From NCBI RefSeq assembly GCF_036864975.1, contig NZ_CP104311.1:317501-381500 (forward strand): 64,000 nucleotides of DNA. The letters run 5' to 3'. The notes under the pieces are model-generated. The model ran no database searches and had not been told where the DNA came from. It worked only from the letters and a program-made list of their open reading frames with translations. Positions 48,134 through 56,136 of this stretch are shown here, one piece after another. A program made the position numbers and the translations under genes. Numbering within the stretch: the first letter of the stretch is position 1; each line of letters starts with the position of its first letter. Origin of the DNA: Methylococcus capsulatus (lineage in GTDB: Bacteria > Pseudomonadota > Gammaproteobacteria > Methylococcales > Methylococcaceae).

Positions 48134-48939
48134 GAACTCGCATGGCACGAACCATCGACCTCAACGCCGACCTCGGCGAAAGCTTCGGCTCCTGGCGCAT
48201 GGGCCAGGACGAAATCCTGCTGGAACTGGTCACCTCGGCCAACATCGCCTGCGGCTTCCATGCCGGCGATCCGGACGTCATGGCGGACACGGTACGTCTG
48301 GCCGTGAGCCGCGGCGTCGCCCTCGGCGCCCACCCGTCGCTGCCGGACCGCCAGGGCTTCGGGCGCCGCCCCATGGCATTGCATCCGGACGAGATCCGTA
48401 ATCTGGTGCTCTACCAGATCGGCGCGCTGGCCGCTTTCGCCAGGGCTGCCGGCGCGCGGCTGGTCCACGTCAAACCGCACGGCGCACTGTACAGCCAGGC
48501 TGCGTCCGATCCGGCCATGGCCGAAGCGGTTGCCGCCGCGGTCCGAGCCTTCGACGCGAACCTCATCCTGGTGGGACCCGCCGGGTCGCATCTCGTCCGG
48601 GCCGGAGAAGCAGTGGGCTTGGCGGTCGCGCGTGAAGGCTTCGCCGACCGCCGCTACGAACCGGATGGCACACTGACGCCGCGCAGCCGCCCGGACGCGT
48701 TGATTGAGGAACCGGCCGAAGCCGTCGCCCAAGTCCTGAGCATGGTGGAGCGCAGCGAAGTGACCGCCCGCGACGGGACGGTCATTCCGATGCCCGTGGA
48801 CACCCTCTGCCTGCACGGGGACAGTCCGGACGCCGCGGGCTTCGCCCGACGCCTGCGCATGGAACTGGCGACACGGGGCATCGGCGTGGCGGCGTTGGAC
48901 GGATGGCTCCCCGACGCAGCCGCCCGGCAGCCGGTGTAA
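48130..48939 (+). CDS. pxpA: 5-oxoprolinase subunit PxpA (LamB/YcsF family)
   Basis: A 269-residue subunit of 5-oxoprolinase. The family start IDLNADLGESFGSWRMGQDE, the metal-like site IACGFHAGDP and HVKPHGALY are clear. ATG 48130 overlaps pxpC (ATGA); an in-frame ATG at 48142 would also give the family start. The operon lets the cell recover glutamate from spontaneously formed 5-oxoproline. Confidence 0.94.
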   Translation: MRTRMARTIDLNADLGESFGSWRMGQDEILLELVTSANIACGFHAGDPDVMADTVRLAVSRGVALGAHPSLPDRQGFGRRPMALHPDEIRNLVLYQIGALAAFARAAGARLVHVKPHGALYSQAASDPAMAEAVAAAVRAFDANLILVGPAGSHLVRAGEAVGLAVAREGFADRRYEPDGTLTPRSRPDALIEEPAEAVAQVLSMVERSEVTARDGTVIPMPVDTLCLHGDSPDAAGFARRLRMELATRGIGVAALDGWLPDAAARQPV

Positions 48940-49067
48940 AGCCCCCCAGCGCTTCCGTGGCGACGACACGATCACGGACAACTGTGAACCGACTCGTATC
49001 GAGCCGGCAGGAGGGAGCACTCATGAGATGAGCAAGCCAGACGACTTTGAGCGGAACGCAGTCGCCG

Positions 49068-49220
49068 ATGTCCGGACGGAACGACCGCTACAAGCTCACG
49101 CTGCGATCGGCGGGCTACCGCCTGGTGTACGAAGTTCGGGATTCCGAACTGCCCGTACTGTTCGTGGCCGTGGGCAAAGGCGAGCGCAACGCCGTCGCGC
49201 TGACCGCGGTCAAGCGGTGA
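49068..49220 (+). pseudogene. C-terminal remnant of a RelE/ParE-family toxin
   Basis: The 50-codon frame reads RYKLTLRSAGYRLVYEVRDS then VLFVAVGKGERNAVALTAVK, which is the C-terminal half of RelE-type mRNA interferases (RYKIKLR..GYRLVYEV pattern). The N-terminal helices and an adjoining antitoxin gene are absent, so it is probably dead. The stop overlaps the 3' end of the convergent asparagine synthase gene by 11 bases. Confidence 0.7.
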
Positions 49221-51084
49221 ATACAGCCGGGTGCGCTTCCACCCCGGCCTTCCACTCCAGCCATTCACTCACGGCGATCAAGGTCCAGAGCGCGCGGGCA
49301 TGGTCGGCACTGCGGCGGTCGTGCTCGCGCAGCAGCTCCAGGGCCGCGGTGCGGTTGATGCCGATTTCGTCCAGACGCGGACTGGAAATCCGGGCTTCGG
49401 CCCAGTCGTGCAAGGGGCCGCGCAGCCAGGCGGCCAGGGGGACGGACAGGCCGCGCTTCTTGCGGTAGACGATGTCTTTGGGCAGATAGCGCAGGGCCAG
49501 GCGCTTGAGGAACACCTTGGTTTCCAGTCCTTGCACCCGTTCGCGCTCGGGCAGGGTGGCGGCGAATTCGATCACGTCCTTGTCCAGGAACGGCGCCCGC
49601 AGCTCCAGCGCGGAGCGCATGCTGGCGCGGTCGGCCTTGGTCAGCAGCCCCTCGGCCAGCGAGGTCTCCAGGTCGTGCTGCTGCAGCCGGTCGAGCATGG
49701 TTTCGCGGGGGCCGGCGACGCGCGGTATCTCGGGCAGCGTCACGCCCAACCTCCGCAGCAATGCGGGCGGAATGCTGGACGTCCACAGGACGTGGCGAGC
49801 CAGGAAATCCAGTTCGTCGCCCTGGACGAAGCGCTTGAGCAGGAACGATACGGTCACCTTCTTGTCGCTCACCGGCCAGGCTTCCACCGCCTTGCGGATC
49901 AACGCCCGCAGTCCTCTCGGCAGGCGGCTGTAGCGCTCGGCGAGGCGGGCACCGAAATAGGTGGGATAGCCGCCGAACAGCTCATCGGCTCCCTCCCCCA
50001 CCAACGCCACCCGCACCTCGTCGGAGGCGCGCCGGGCCAGCAGGGCGGTGGGTACCCAGGCCGGATCGGCTAGCGGCTCACCGGACTGACGGACCAGATC
50101 GGCGAGGGTCTCGGGAAAATCTTCGGGCCGTACCCAGATCGGCGTGTAGTCGACCCCGAGGGATTGCGCCACGCGCTCGGCAAAAACGCCTTCGTCGTAG
50201 GAGATTTCGCTGAAGCGCAGGCCAAAGGCCTTGAGTTTGCGGTCCGGATGGACGCTGCGCATCACCGCCGTGACCAGGGAGGAATCGACCCCGCCGCTCA
50301 AGAACGCGCCGAAATCGACCTCGACCTCGCTTTGGCGGCGCACCGCCTCGCGGAACACGGCATCGAATTCGTCCAGCGGATTCTTGCGCGCTGGTCCACG
50401 GGTGAAATCCAGGCGCCAGTAGCGGGTGCGCTCGACACCCTGGGTGTCGATGGCGATCCGCTCGCCCGGCAGCACTTTCCGCACACCTTCGAAGGGGCTG
50501 GCCGGGGCCTCGAAATAGCCCGCCTTGAGGAAGGCCTGCACGGCGGCTTTGTCGGCCCGGTACGGCTCGGCGCTCCCAGCCACCAGCGCGGCCGCCTGGG
50601 AGGCGAAGCTGATTCGGCCATCGCGGCAAACATAGAACAGCGGGCGCTCGCCGACCCGGTCACGGGCCAGCAGCAGCCGGCCGCTGCGGGGGTCCCAGAC
50701 AGCGAGGGCAAAGGCGCCGACCAGCCGCTCGACGAAGCCGTCGCCCAGTTCCAGGTACAGTCCAGGGATCACCGCGACGTCAGTGGCATGTTCGACGGGC
50801 CTGCCGCGCTGCGCCAGCCAAGTCCGCAGTTCGGCGTGGTTGTCGATCTCGCCGTTGCAGACCATCATCACGCCGGTCTCGGCATCGACCATCGGCTGTT
50901 TGCCGTCGTGACAGCCGCGGATCGCCAGGCGGGCCATACCGAACACCGCCGAACCATCGCCAGCCACGCCGGAGTCGTCGGGACCGCGATGAGCCAGCGC
51001 CTTGACCATGGCTTCCACGCTGCGCCGCAGCGCGCTCGTGTCGGCCGCGCCTTCCAGTTGCACCACTCCGCTGATCCCGCACAT
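49210..51084 (-). CDS. asnB: Asparagine synthase (glutamine-hydrolysing) family protein
   Basis: A 624-residue enzyme with an N-terminal glutaminase (class II amidotransferase) domain, nucleophile Cys2 in MCGISGV, RLAIRG and CNGEIDN, and a C-terminal synthetase domain with the PPi-loop FLSGGVDSSLV (about 262) and EGADELFGGYP. Start ATG 51084 puts the Cys at position 2, as required after Met removal. It is one base from the glycosyltransferase stop. Paralogues of this kind often amidate sugars in surface glycans, so it may not make free asparagine. Confidence 0.9.
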   Translation of the reverse strand: MCGISGVVQLEGAADTSALRRSVEAMVKALAHRGPDDSGVAGDGSAVFGMARLAIRGCHDGKQPMVDAETGVMMVCNGEIDNHAELRTWLAQRGRPVEHATDVAVIPGLYLELGDGFVERLVGAFALAVWDPRSGRLLLARDRVGERPLFYVCRDGRISFASQAAALVAGSAEPYRADKAAVQAFLKAGYFEAPASPFEGVRKVLPGERIAIDTQGVERTRYWRLDFTRGPARKNPLDEFDAVFREAVRRQSEVEVDFGAFLSGGVDSSLVTAVMRSVHPDRKLKAFGLRFSEISYDEGVFAERVAQSLGVDYTPIWVRPEDFPETLADLVRQSGEPLADPAWVPTALLARRASDEVRVALVGEGADELFGGYPTYFGARLAERYSRLPRGLRALIRKAVEAWPVSDKKVTVSFLLKRFVQGDELDFLARHVLWTSSIPPALLRRLGVTLPEIPRVAGPRETMLDRLQQHDLETSLAEGLLTKADRASMRSALELRAPFLDKDVIEFAATLPERERVQGLETKVFLKRLALRYLPKDIVYRKKRGLSVPLAAWLRGPLHDWAEARISSPRLDEIGINRTAALELLREHDRRSADHARALWTLIAVSEWLEWKAGVEAHPAVFTA

Positions 51085-51085
51085 G

Positions 51086-52837
51086 TCAAAGCCCTTCCTT
51101 CCGGGAAGGCGCCAGCAGTGCCCCCCAATAGCCGAACCCCAGCTCGATCTGGCTGGCGCCGTACTTTTCCGCGATGGTATCGAGCTGTTCCACGTCGTCA
51201 CCCCGGGCCATCACGAATACCGGATGGTCGCGGCCGGCCAGCCAGGCGTCCCGCTGCGCCAGCGGCACCACCTGCTCCGGCCATGGCTCACCGCGATGGA
51301 GGCTGAACAGCACGTAGTTGCTGGTGAACTCCCGCCCGTCGTCGCTGATGACGGTGATCAGCCGTTTGAGGTAGAACGGCAGGCCGTTGGGCAGGCAGTC
51401 CAGGCAGGCGATTTCCACCTCGGCGGGAAGCTGTGGCATGTGCGCCGCCAGCCTACGGCCCGAGCGGCGGTCGGCATAGTCCGCGAGCAGATCGAAATTC
51501 AGTGTGATCAGTAGCGCCGGAAAGCTGAAAAAGGCGGCGAATGCCACTTTGAAATTGCGCCGCCGCCAGGCGAACGCGGCCAGCGCGGTCACCACGCCCA
51601 GCGAGACGACCATCGCCAGCAAACCCGGCTGGAGAAACTCCGCCGTCTTACGCCCGAGCCCCAGCACCCGCTCCAGCCACAGGGCATCGGATGCGGCGGT
51701 GGCGAGGACGACGGCTGCCGGCGCGGCGAGAGCGAACAGGGCGACGGTGCCGCGCTGCACGATGGCGGCGGCCCGCCCCGCCCCGTTGGCCCAGGCGAGG
51801 GCGAAAACACGGGCGGCGAGCACGCCGAGCGCGACGATGGCGGTCAGGATGTAACCCGGCAGCTTGGATTGCGATACGGAGAAGAATGCGACCACCACGA
51901 TGGCCCAAACGATGAACAGCCGGTCCGGTGGAGACCAGCGCCGCCGGGCCCGCCAGGCCGCCACGATCGACTCCGGCAGCAAGAGGCTCCAAGCGAAGAA
52001 GCAGCTCGCGATGATGACGGCGTAGAAATAGAACGGCTGGGTGCGGCGGAATTCGGTGGTGGTGAATCGCGACACCGACTCCTTCATGATGCCGTAATAA
52101 GGGAAATCCGGGCATTGCAGCGACACCCCGACGAACCAGGGCAGCACCACCGCCAGGAAGATCAGCCAGTTCGGCCCGGCGAAGCAGCGCCGCAAAGCCC
52201 CTTCGCGCCCCTCGAGCTTGTTGAATGCCGCGACGACGAGGCTGGGCACGATGAAACCGACCGGCCCCTTCACCAAGGTCGCGAATCCCGCCGCCAGGGC
52301 GCCGACCCGATACCAGCGTTCCCGCTGCCTGCCCTCGTATTCTTCCGCCAGATAGCAGGCGATGATGGCGGAGCACACGAAGAATGCCAGCGTCATGTCG
52401 AAGATGACGATGCGGGCGAAGGCCCAGTACAAGGGCGTCGCCGCCACCACCAGGACCGCCAGGCTGGCCGTGCGCGTATCGTAGACCCGGCGGCAGAACA
52501 GGAACAGCACCGTCAGCAGCGACAGCGCGAACAGCGCCGAAGACAGGCGTGCCACCGCCTCGGATTCTCCGAACAGCGCGAACGACAGGGCCACCGTCTT
52601 GAAATAGAAGGCCGGCTTGTCCAGGTAGGTCAGGCCATCATAGGTCGGCACCAGCCAGGCGCCGCTCTCGCGCATCTCCCGGGCGACCTCGGCATTGCGC
52701 CCTTCGTCCGGGCTCAGCAGTGGCGCATCGCCCAAATGCACGAACAACAGGAATGCGGCGAAAAGAAAGGCGAACGCCGGCAGCCAGCGCTCCAGGCTAT
52801 ACGCCGGGGCGCCGGCGGTCGTGACAGGGATGGACAT
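51086..52837 (-). CDS. ArnT-like GT-83/GT-39 glycosyltransferase
   Basis: A 583-residue polytopic membrane transferase with about twelve hydrophobic segments. The catalytic-loop motif is APLLSPDEGRNAEVAREM (Asp-Glu pair in the first periplasmic loop) and LDKPAFYF. Related ArnT and PMT enzymes use undecaprenyl-phosphate-linked sugars to decorate lipid A or proteins in the periplasm. The asparagine synthase-like gene follows one base downstream, so the two probably act together on one glycan. ATG 52837 (MSIPVTTAG) is the only good start. Confidence 0.87.
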   Translation of the reverse strand: MSIPVTTAGAPAYSLERWLPAFAFLFAAFLLFVHLGDAPLLSPDEGRNAEVAREMRESGAWLVPTYDGLTYLDKPAFYFKTVALSFALFGESEAVARLSSALFALSLLTVLFLFCRRVYDTRTASLAVLVVAATPLYWAFARIVIFDMTLAFFVCSAIIACYLAEEYEGRQRERWYRVGALAAGFATLVKGPVGFIVPSLVVAAFNKLEGREGALRRCFAGPNWLIFLAVVLPWFVGVSLQCPDFPYYGIMKESVSRFTTTEFRRTQPFYFYAVIIASCFFAWSLLLPESIVAAWRARRRWSPPDRLFIVWAIVVVAFFSVSQSKLPGYILTAIVALGVLAARVFALAWANGAGRAAAIVQRGTVALFALAAPAAVVLATAASDALWLERVLGLGRKTAEFLQPGLLAMVVSLGVVTALAAFAWRRRNFKVAFAAFFSFPALLITLNFDLLADYADRRSGRRLAAHMPQLPAEVEIACLDCLPNGLPFYLKRLITVISDDGREFTSNYVLFSLHRGEPWPEQVVPLAQRDAWLAGRDHPVFVMARGDDVEQLDTIAEKYGASQIELGFGYWGALLAPSRKEGL

Positions 52838-52963
52838 ACGTTGGAATGCTTGCTCTATCGCGGATGGAAAACGGAGGGGCCCGCCGGATCAGTCCTGGAA
52901 GACGAACCGGCCGGGACATCGGAGCACTGAGGACACACTCCGGCGACAACGGAGGAAAGTCCT

Positions 52964-53383
52964 TCAGGATTTGGGCCCGGAGCTCGCGGCATCATGCTTC
53001 GCCGGGCAAGGCCATTGGTCCGTGCCGAACCGGAACAGCACTTCGATGGCCGGTTCCCTGTCGTGCCCCGGATGCGACTTGAGCCAGGCGAGGAACAGGC
53101 CAACGACTGCTTCGCGGGACGGCTCCGGCTTGGGCAGACAGACGAAGTGTTCGGCATCGGGCCCTTGGCGTTCGGCCAGGTAATAGTCGTAGGCACCCTG
53201 CAGGTAGCCGTAGCAGAACTGGAGAGCGGCGACGTAGGCCGGATCGGCGGGCTGCGTCGCGCACAGATCCGCCAGGTCCTTTGCGCCGCGGATGACGAAA
53301 TCGTCCACCGTCACCGCCCCAGCCGGAGTTCCGCAAATATTCGCCGCCACTATGGCCCCTGCCGCAATCGCCTTGATGTTCAT
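52964..53383 (-). CDS. Rap1a/Tai-like exported protein
   Basis: A 139-residue protein with signal peptide (MNIKAIAAGAIVAANICGTP). The mature part reads DLADLCATQPADPAYVAALQ, FCYGYLQGAYDYYLAE and VGLFLAWLKSHPG, the pattern of Rap1a/Tai immunity-type proteins, which include type VI secretion immunity proteins but also many solitary exported members. No effector gene is adjacent, so an immunity role is not implied. Cysteines in LCAT, FCYG, VCLP and PCPA could form disulfides. Confidence 0.75.
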   Translation of the reverse strand: MNIKAIAAGAIVAANICGTPAGAVTVDDFVIRGAKDLADLCATQPADPAYVAALQFCYGYLQGAYDYYLAERQGPDAEHFVCLPKPEPSREAVVGLFLAWLKSHPGHDREPAIEVLFRFGTDQWPCPAKHDAASSGPKS

Positions 53384-53583
53384 GTTGTTCCGCCCCTTCG
53401 AACCGTAAGGATGCAACCCGCCCCGGAGCTTCCGGAAAGCGCATTTTCCGGTGACATTCTAGCCGCTACCGCCGCAGAAAAAAGCTTCGCCACGGAAGTC
53501 CAATCCCTCCATGTCGGTCAAAACGATATGATAACCTCAGTTTATCCCCGGACTGTCGGGATTCCACGCCTTCAGGAGAAAAC

Positions 53584-54108
53584 ATGAACATTCGAGGAAC
53601 ACTGCTCGGCGCCATCCTGGCGACGACCGCCGCCTGCGCCGACCTGGACATCAAGGTCCATACCGACTACGACCCGGCCGCGGATTTTTCGAAATACCAT
53701 ACCTATTCCTGGATCAAGACGCCGCGGACCGGCAACCCCCTGATAGAAGAAAGAATAGTCCAGGCGGTGGATGCCCAGCTCTCGGCCAAAGGCTGGCGCA
53801 AGGTGGCGGCGGGGCCCAGCGATGTGGCGCTGGGGGTCCAGGTGACGTCCCAGGAACAGGAACGGGTGGATACGTTCTACAGCGGTTGGGGAGGCTACGG
53901 CCACATGGGTATGGCGCAGTCGGAAGTGATCAAATACACCGTCGGCACGATCATCGTGGACATGTTCGATAGCCGGACCAAACAGCCGATCTGGCGCGGC
54001 ACCGCGACGGACACCATCTCCGACGATCCGCAGAAGAACACCGCGCTGATGCAGGAGGCCATGGACAAACTGTTCCAAGGGTTCCCGCCGAAACCGGCGG
54101 GATCCTGA
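53584..54108 (+). CDS. DUF4136 exported protein
   Basis: A 174-residue protein with an N-terminal signal (MNIRGTLLGAILATTAAC; a borderline lipobox with Cys18). DUF4136 phrases: IKVHTDYDPAADFSKYHTYS, VDAQLSAKGWRKV and GTIIVDMFDSRTKQPIWRGT. Such proteins are periplasmic or outer-membrane lipoproteins of unknown role. The ATG follows CAGGAG. It precedes the MoxR operon by about 140 bases. Confidence 0.85.
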   Translation: MNIRGTLLGAILATTAACADLDIKVHTDYDPAADFSKYHTYSWIKTPRTGNPLIEERIVQAVDAQLSAKGWRKVAAGPSDVALGVQVTSQEQERVDTFYSGWGGYGHMGMAQSEVIKYTVGTIIVDMFDSRTKQPIWRGTATDTISDDPQKNTALMQEAMDKLFQGFPPKPAGS

Positions 54109-54247
54109 TGGCTGCCCGCGGTCAACCTCAAAATATAGAGTCCGTTCCGGCGGAGCCCGGGGTGCCGGTTCCGCCCTACGCTTAACTCAAGTCCCATAGA
54201 AGCGGAGACCGACAGACGATCCGCCAATCAATCTTTCCGCATGAGAC

Positions 54248-55159
54248 ATGGAGCCCGTTTTCTCCCGCCTGCTCGAAACCGCCAATTCCATCATCCTTGG
54301 CAAGGAACAGCCCATCCGCCTGTGCATCTGCTGTCTGCTGGCGCGCGGCCACCTGCTGATCGAGGACGTGCCCGGCGTCGGCAAGACCACGCTGGCCCGC
54401 ACTCTGGCGGCGCTGCTCGGCCTGAAATACCAGCGCATCCAGTTCACCAGCGACCTGCTGCCGGCCGACGTGCTGGGCTCTTCGATCTACGACGCCGCCA
54501 CCCACAGCTTCCGTTTCCATCCCGGCCCGGTGTTCAACTCCATGGTGCTGGCGGACGAGATCAACCGCTCCACGCCCAGGGCGCAAAGCGCGCTGCTGGA
54601 GGCCATGGAGGAGCGGCAGGTCACCGTGGAAGGCGAGACCCGCCCGCTGCCCGAGCCGTTCTTCGTAATCGCCACCCAGAACCCGAATACCCAGATCGGG
54701 ACCTTCCCTTTGCCGGAATCCCAGCTCGACCGCTTCCTGATGCGGATCGAGCTGGGCTATCCCGACCCGCGGGCCGAACGCGAGCTGCTGATGGGGGAAG
54801 AACGCCATGCCCTGCTGCCGCAACTGCCGGTCTGCCTGCCGGCGGAGGAACTGCTGGCGCTGCAGAAGCGGGTGCGTGGTATCCACGTCTCTTCGGCCTT
54901 GTTGGACTACGTGCAGGCACTGCTCCATTTCAGCCGGGAGTCCCCGCTCTACCACAGCGGGCTGTCGCCTCGGGCGGGGCTGGCGCTGCTCCACGCCGCC
55001 AAGGCCTGGGCGCTGATGGAGGGACGAACGGCGGTGCTACCCGAGGACGTCCAAACCGTCCTGACGCCCATAGCCGGCCACCGGCTGAAGCTCGCATCGG
55101 GCGGAGGCGGTGTGGCCGAAACCGTCGCGCCGCTGCTGCGGGATGTCGCCATCCCTTGA
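54248..55159 (+). CDS. MoxR-family AAA+ ATPase
   Basis: A 303-residue AAA+ chaperone-type ATPase. Walker A DVPGVGKTTLARTLA (about 39-53), Walker B MVLADEINRSTPRAQSALLE and sensor FFVIATQNPNTQIGT are intact. MoxR ATPases assist maturation of partner proteins with VWA or DUF58 domains; the DUF58 gene follows directly, 11 bases downstream. The second ATG (54248) is used; ATG 54241 is out of frame. Confidence 0.92.
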   Translation: MEPVFSRLLETANSIILGKEQPIRLCICCLLARGHLLIEDVPGVGKTTLARTLAALLGLKYQRIQFTSDLLPADVLGSSIYDAATHSFRFHPGPVFNSMVLADEINRSTPRAQSALLEAMEERQVTVEGETRPLPEPFFVIATQNPNTQIGTFPLPESQLDRFLMRIELGYPDPRAERELLMGEERHALLPQLPVCLPAEELLALQKRVRGIHVSSALLDYVQALLHFSRESPLYHSGLSPRAGLALLHAAKAWALMEGRTAVLPEDVQTVLTPIAGHRLKLASGGGGVAETVAPLLRDVAIP

Positions 55160-55170
55160 AGAGGATCGCA

Positions 55171-56136
55171 GTGATTTCAGTGCCGACCGAGTGGAAGGAG
55201 CGCCTCGACCTCCGCCGATTCTTCCGGGGCGAGAAGGCCGTGGACGGGCCGATCCCCCTCACCCACCGCCGCGTGTTCATCCTGCCCAACCGGCGCGGAT
55301 TCGGACTGGCGTTGCTGCTGGCCATCCAGTTCCTGGCCGCGATCCATTACAGCAACAACCTCGCTTTCATCCTGACCTTCCTGCTGGCCGGCATCGCCAT
55401 GCAGTCCACGCTGTATGCGTTCCGCAATCTGGCGGGGCTGAGCGTGCGCCGCGGCAAGGCACCACCGGTGTTCGCCGGGGAGCCGGCGCGCTTCGAACTG
55501 CATCTGGACAACCCTTCGCGCATTCACCGGCTCGGCCTCGGCGCGCGACTGGCCGGCACAGCGACGACGATCCGCTTCGACGTCGCACCGCAATCGACGG
55601 CCACCCTGATTCTCCATGCCGAAGCCGAAAAGCGCGGCTGGCTGCCACTGCCCACGGTGACTTTCGATACGTCATTTCCACTTGGGCTGTTCCGCGCCTG
55701 GTCGCCGGTCAACCTGCGCCAGCGGGCGCTGGTCTATCCCCGTCCGGCTCCCCCCGGCATCGAGCCGCCTGCGAGTCCCCCGCTGGGCCACGGTGCGCGC
55801 CCCAACCCCGGCGAGGAGGAGGATTTTTATGGCTTTACGGGCTACCGGCCGGGCGATCCGCTGAAGCGCATCCACTGGAAGGGCGTGGCCAAGGGCCAGG
55901 GTGTACACGTCAAACAGTATGCCGGCGGCGAAGCGGCGGAGCTAGTCCTGGACTGGCAGTACACGCCCGGGGCCGACATTGAGGCCCGGTTGTCCCGTCT
56001 GTGCCGCTGGGTGTTGGACGCCGATGCGGCAGGTACGCGCTACAGCCTGCGTCTGCCCGGCGTGGTGATCGGGAAAGGTCGGGGGGAAGCCCATCGGGCC
56101 CGTTGTCTGGAAGCGCTGGCGCTGTTCGGCAAATGA
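55171..56136 (+). CDS. DUF58 domain protein
   Basis: A 321-residue protein with two membrane segments near the N-terminus (about 35-80; FGLALLLAIQFLAAIHYSNN) and the DUF58 domain: FYGFTGYRPGDPLKRIHWK, then GVHVKQYAGGEAAELVLDW. Start GTG 55171 follows GAAGAGG. It is the partner of the upstream MoxR protein and is followed by a transglutaminase-like gene with a four-base overlap, the usual TgpA cluster. Confidence 0.9.
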   Translation: MISVPTEWKERLDLRRFFRGEKAVDGPIPLTHRRVFILPNRRGFGLALLLAIQFLAAIHYSNNLAFILTFLLAGIAMQSTLYAFRNLAGLSVRRGKAPPVFAGEPARFELHLDNPSRIHRLGLGARLAGTATTIRFDVAPQSTATLILHAEAEKRGWLPLPTVTFDTSFPLGLFRAWSPVNLRQRALVYPRPAPPGIEPPASPPLGHGARPNPGEEEDFYGFTGYRPGDPLKRIHWKGVAKGQGVHVKQYAGGEAAELVLDWQYTPGADIEARLSRLCRWVLDADAAGTRYSLRLPGVVIGKGRGEAHRARCLEALALFGK

